A model generated the notes under the pieces. It worked only from the letters and a program-made list of their open reading frames with translations, had not been told where the DNA came from and made no database searches. From contig JADFQR010000068.1 in assembly GCA_022561735.1 (NCBI GenBank), positions 1 through 6,938 on the forward strand: a stretch of DNA of 6,938 nt, given 5' to 3'. The position numbers and the translations under genes are program-made. This document shows positions 5,195 through 6,938 of the stretch, one piece after another. How positions within the stretch are numbered: position 1 is the first letter of the stretch; each line of letters begins with the position of its first letter. This stretch comes from Chloroflexota bacterium. Its GTDB lineage: Bacteria; Chloroflexota; Dehalococcoidia; UBA1151.

Positions 5195-5926
5195 CTAGGT
5201 CGTCACCTGCACCAGCCGGTAGCCGATGCCCGGCTCCGTGATGATGTAGCGCGGCCGGGACGGGTCCTCTTCCAGCTTCCGGCGAAGCTGCTTCACGAAG
5301 GTCCGCAAATACTCCGTCTCGTCGCCGTACTCCGGCCCCCACACGGCCTGCAACAACTCGCGGTGGGTGAGCACCTTGCCTGCGTTGGTCGCAAGCGTTC
5401 GCAGCAGGTCGTACTCGGTGCGAGTCAGCCGCACCTCTTCACCACGGCGTTTGACGATACGAGCGCCGAGGTCGATCTCGACATACCCGGTCGTCACGAC
5501 AGGGTCCTGTCGCGAACCGTTGCCGGACAAGCGGTCTGCGCGTCGTAGCGCTGCGCGTATGCGTGCTGAAAGCTCTGCGCCGCCGAAAGGCTTGGTCATG
5601 TAATCGTCCGCGCCCAGGTCAAGGGCGCGGACCTTTTCCCGTTCCTGGTCGGTCGCGGAAAGGATGATTACCGGGTCGGTGAAAAATTCACGAAGCCGTT
5701 CAAGGGCCTCAAACCCGTCCATCACCGGCATCGATATATCCAGGACGATCAGGCTGGGGCGGCTCAGGGAAGCCTGGTAGAGCGCTTCCTCCCCGTTCGA
5801 TGCCAGCACGACGTCAAACCCCTCAGCGGTGAGCTGGCGCTCGACGAGACGACGGAGCTTGGGATCGTCATCGACGACCAGAATGGACGGTTTCGTCTTG
5901 CGGCGTTGCGTCGCATCTATGTTCAT
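5195..5926 (-). CDS. OmpR/KdpE-type response regulator
   Basis: This is a cytoplasmic DNA-binding regulator activated by phosphorylation from a partner kinase. The 243-residue product has a receiver domain at about residues 13-128: acidic pair D20/D21 in ILVVDDDP, phospho-acceptor D63 in IVLDISMPVMDG, switch serine S90 in VIILSA and K112 in DDYMTKPFG. A winged-helix DNA-binding domain follows at about 145-240, with LTRTEYDLLRTLATNAGKVLT-type helices and the ending ITEPGIGYRL. The receiver and the segments GKVLTHRELLQAVWGPEY and GIGYR are strikingly like KdpE, but KdpE-like regulators are widespread and no kdp genes are visible, so I do not assign the symbol. The ATG at 5926 has only a weak upstream CAGGG. 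It follows the histidine kinase gene by 53 nt on the same strand, which makes the pair a two-component system. Its targets are unknown. Confidence 0.93.
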   Translation of the reverse strand: MNIDATQRRKTKPSILVVDDDPKLRRLVERQLTAEGFDVVLASNGEEALYQASLSRPSLIVLDISMPVMDGFEALERLREFFTDPVIILSATDQEREKVRALDLGADDYMTKPFGGAELSARIRAALRRADRLSGNGSRQDPVVTTGYVEIDLGARIVKRRGEEVRLTRTEYDLLRTLATNAGKVLTHRELLQAVWGPEYGDETEYLRTFVKQLRRKLEEDPSRPRYIITEPGIGYRLVQVTT

Positions 5927-5979
5927 ATTCAGTGAACCCTGCCTGTCTGGTTGCGCCCGGTAAGTCTAACCACTAGCGG

Positions 5980-6933
5980 TCAGGTTCTGGGCTGAACGGG
6001 AAGCGTGAACCAGAAGCAGGACCCATCACCGGGCTCGCTCTCCACGCCTATCTCGCCGCCGTGCGCCTGCACAATGGCTTTACAGATCGCCAGCCCCAGG
6101 CCCGCGCCCATACCGGATTGCCGACCGGCGTCGGTCACCCGGAAAAACTTCTCAAAGATATCGTTCTGAACGTTCCGCGCTACCCCGATACCGGAATCTC
6201 TGACGGCGGTTTCCAGGGTGTCGGTCTCCGGATCGTAAAGCGCGTGGACCGTGATCGGGCCATCGGAATATTTCAGGGCGTTCGATATCAGGTTATCCAG
6301 CACACGCCCTACCTGCACCGGGTCCACGTACATGAGCGGCAGATCAAGGGGCGCGTCCACCGCTATTTCACGTCCCTCGCCAAGCCGGGAACGTTTTGCC
6401 CTTCTCGCCGCGTCGTCCGCAAGGTCTGCGATGTGGGTCTCTTCCGGCTCAATCGGAACCGAACCGGCCTCGATGCGTGACATGTCGAGGAGGTTTGAGA
6501 CAAGCTCGGACAGGCGGTCGGCCTCGTCGTCAACCGCCAACAACTCCTCCATCAAAAAATCGCTGTCCTCGCTATCCTCCCGGATGTTCATCATGGCCGA
6601 AGCGACGAGGCCCTTTATCGCCGTCACCGGACCCCGGAGATCGTGCGTAATCATCGACAGGAAATCCGCCTTCACATCATCAAGGCGTTTCAGCGCGGTG
6701 ATGTCCTGGAACACGGCGATGCCCGCTGTAACGCGCCCGTCTGAGGAGAGCACGGGGGCGGCGCTCACGAGTGTCGGAACCTGGGACCCGTCCGGCCGGT
6801 CGAAGACAACCTCTACCTCCCGCACCACTTTCCCGGTCGCAATGGCGCGTTGCAGTGGCAGCTCCGCCATTTCAAACAGCGCACCGTTGGGCCGGCGGTA
6901 GGTGACCGACTTCCTGTACTGGAAGTCAGTCAC
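5980..6933 (-). CDS. PAS-containing sensor histidine kinase, N-terminus missing
   Basis: This kinase autophosphorylates on histidine and passes the phosphate to the adjacent response regulator. In the 317 visible residues the C-terminal part of a PAS domain (about 10-80, ending GIAVFQDITALKRLDD) is followed by a HisKA dimerisation domain with phospho-acceptor H97 in SMITHDLRGP, then a complete HATPase domain: N-box DNLISNALKYS (213-223), G1 DSGIGV (246-251), F-box IFEKFFR (259-265) and G2 GAGLGLAI (277-284). No membrane helix is visible. The open frame begins at a GTG directly after TAG (6936-6934), but both lie in the outer arm of a terminal inverted repeat that may be an artefact. The PAS fold is cut in half at that point, so the real protein very probably extends past the window with more PAS or other sensor domains. 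Confidence 0.9.
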   Translation of the reverse strand: MTDFQYRKSVTYRRPNGALFEMAELPLQRAIATGKVVREVEVVFDRPDGSQVPTLVSAAPVLSSDGRVTAGIAVFQDITALKRLDDVKADFLSMITHDLRGPVTAIKGLVASAMMNIREDSEDSDFLMEELLAVDDEADRLSELVSNLLDMSRIEAGSVPIEPEETHIADLADDAARRAKRSRLGEGREIAVDAPLDLPLMYVDPVQVGRVLDNLISNALKYSDGPITVHALYDPETDTLETAVRDSGIGVARNVQNDIFEKFFRVTDAGRQSGMGAGLGLAICKAIVQAHGGEIGVESEPGDGSCFWFTLPVQPRT

Positions 6934-6938
6934 CTACC
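6897..6938. repeat. Near-perfect 18-bp inverted repeat at the window end
   Basis: Arms 6897-6914 and 6921-6938 are reverse complements at 17 of 18 positions (the mismatch is 6907 against 6928) around the six-base loop TGTACT. The right arm ends exactly at the last base of the window. The left arm belongs to the kinase coding sequence; the right arm introduces an in-frame stop and the apparent GTG start. This is what a fold-back read or chimeric contig end looks like. A genuine regulatory hairpin or palindromic site at the gene start is the alternative. Confidence 0.85.

Noticed and set aside
6251..6901. 216-codon plus-strand open frame opposite the histidine kinase
   Set aside because: It lies opposite a clear kinase with all catalytic boxes. 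The translation is serine- and arginine-rich, as expected for an antisense shadow in GC-rich DNA.

Overview
The window is about 7 kb of GC-rich bacterial chromosome that is densely coding, with ordinary metabolic and regulatory genes. Nothing in it fixes the taxon. High GC, frequent GTG/TTG starts, an F420/flavin-type split-barrel protein and a KdpE-like response regulator next to a PAS-type kinase would suit a Chloroflexota or actinobacterial-type lineage. That is inference from style, not proof.

Layout. Bases 1-447 hold no convincing gene. They contain a three-unit 16-bp tandem repeat (88-135), a plausible promoter (216-244), a clear TPP (THI-box) riboswitch aptamer (about 276-368) and a leader that can fold over the thiG ribosome binding site. 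The riboswitch heads a plus-strand thiazole operon: thiG (448-1236), a TenI-type thiazole tautomerase gene (1286-1990) and thiS (1987-2190, with a 4-nt ATGA overlap). The middle gene reads as tenI, not thiE. All three genes therefore serve formation of the thiazole half of thiamin; thiF, thiO/thiH, thiC, thiD and thiE are not in the window.

Bases 2191-2748 are mostly non-coding. On the minus strand, convergent with thiS, there is a probable 39-residue single-pass membrane protein (2259-2378). The rest holds several GC-rich hairpins.

A second plus-strand group follows: a KDPG/KHG aldolase family gene (2749-3423, probable TTG start), a small PPOX/F420-type split-barrel protein (3481-3903) and a PfkB-family sugar kinase resembling 2-keto-3-deoxygluconate kinase (4037-5053). 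Kinase plus aldolase would turn 2-keto-3-deoxygluconate into pyruvate and glyceraldehyde 3-phosphate, the lower part of sugar-acid or Entner-Doudoroff catabolism.

The right part is a minus-strand two-component system: a histidine kinase (5980-6933, N-terminal sensor part missing) followed 53 nt later by an OmpR/KdpE-type response regulator (5195-5926), convergent with the sugar kinase. The last 42 bases form a near-perfect inverted repeat ending exactly at the window end. This looks like a fold-back contig-end artefact and probably explains the apparent kinase start.

I see no clearly new multi-gene system. The points most worth a second look are the predicted three-way switch that controls thiG translation, the unannotated small membrane protein, the 16-bp tandem repeats and the terminal inverted repeat.
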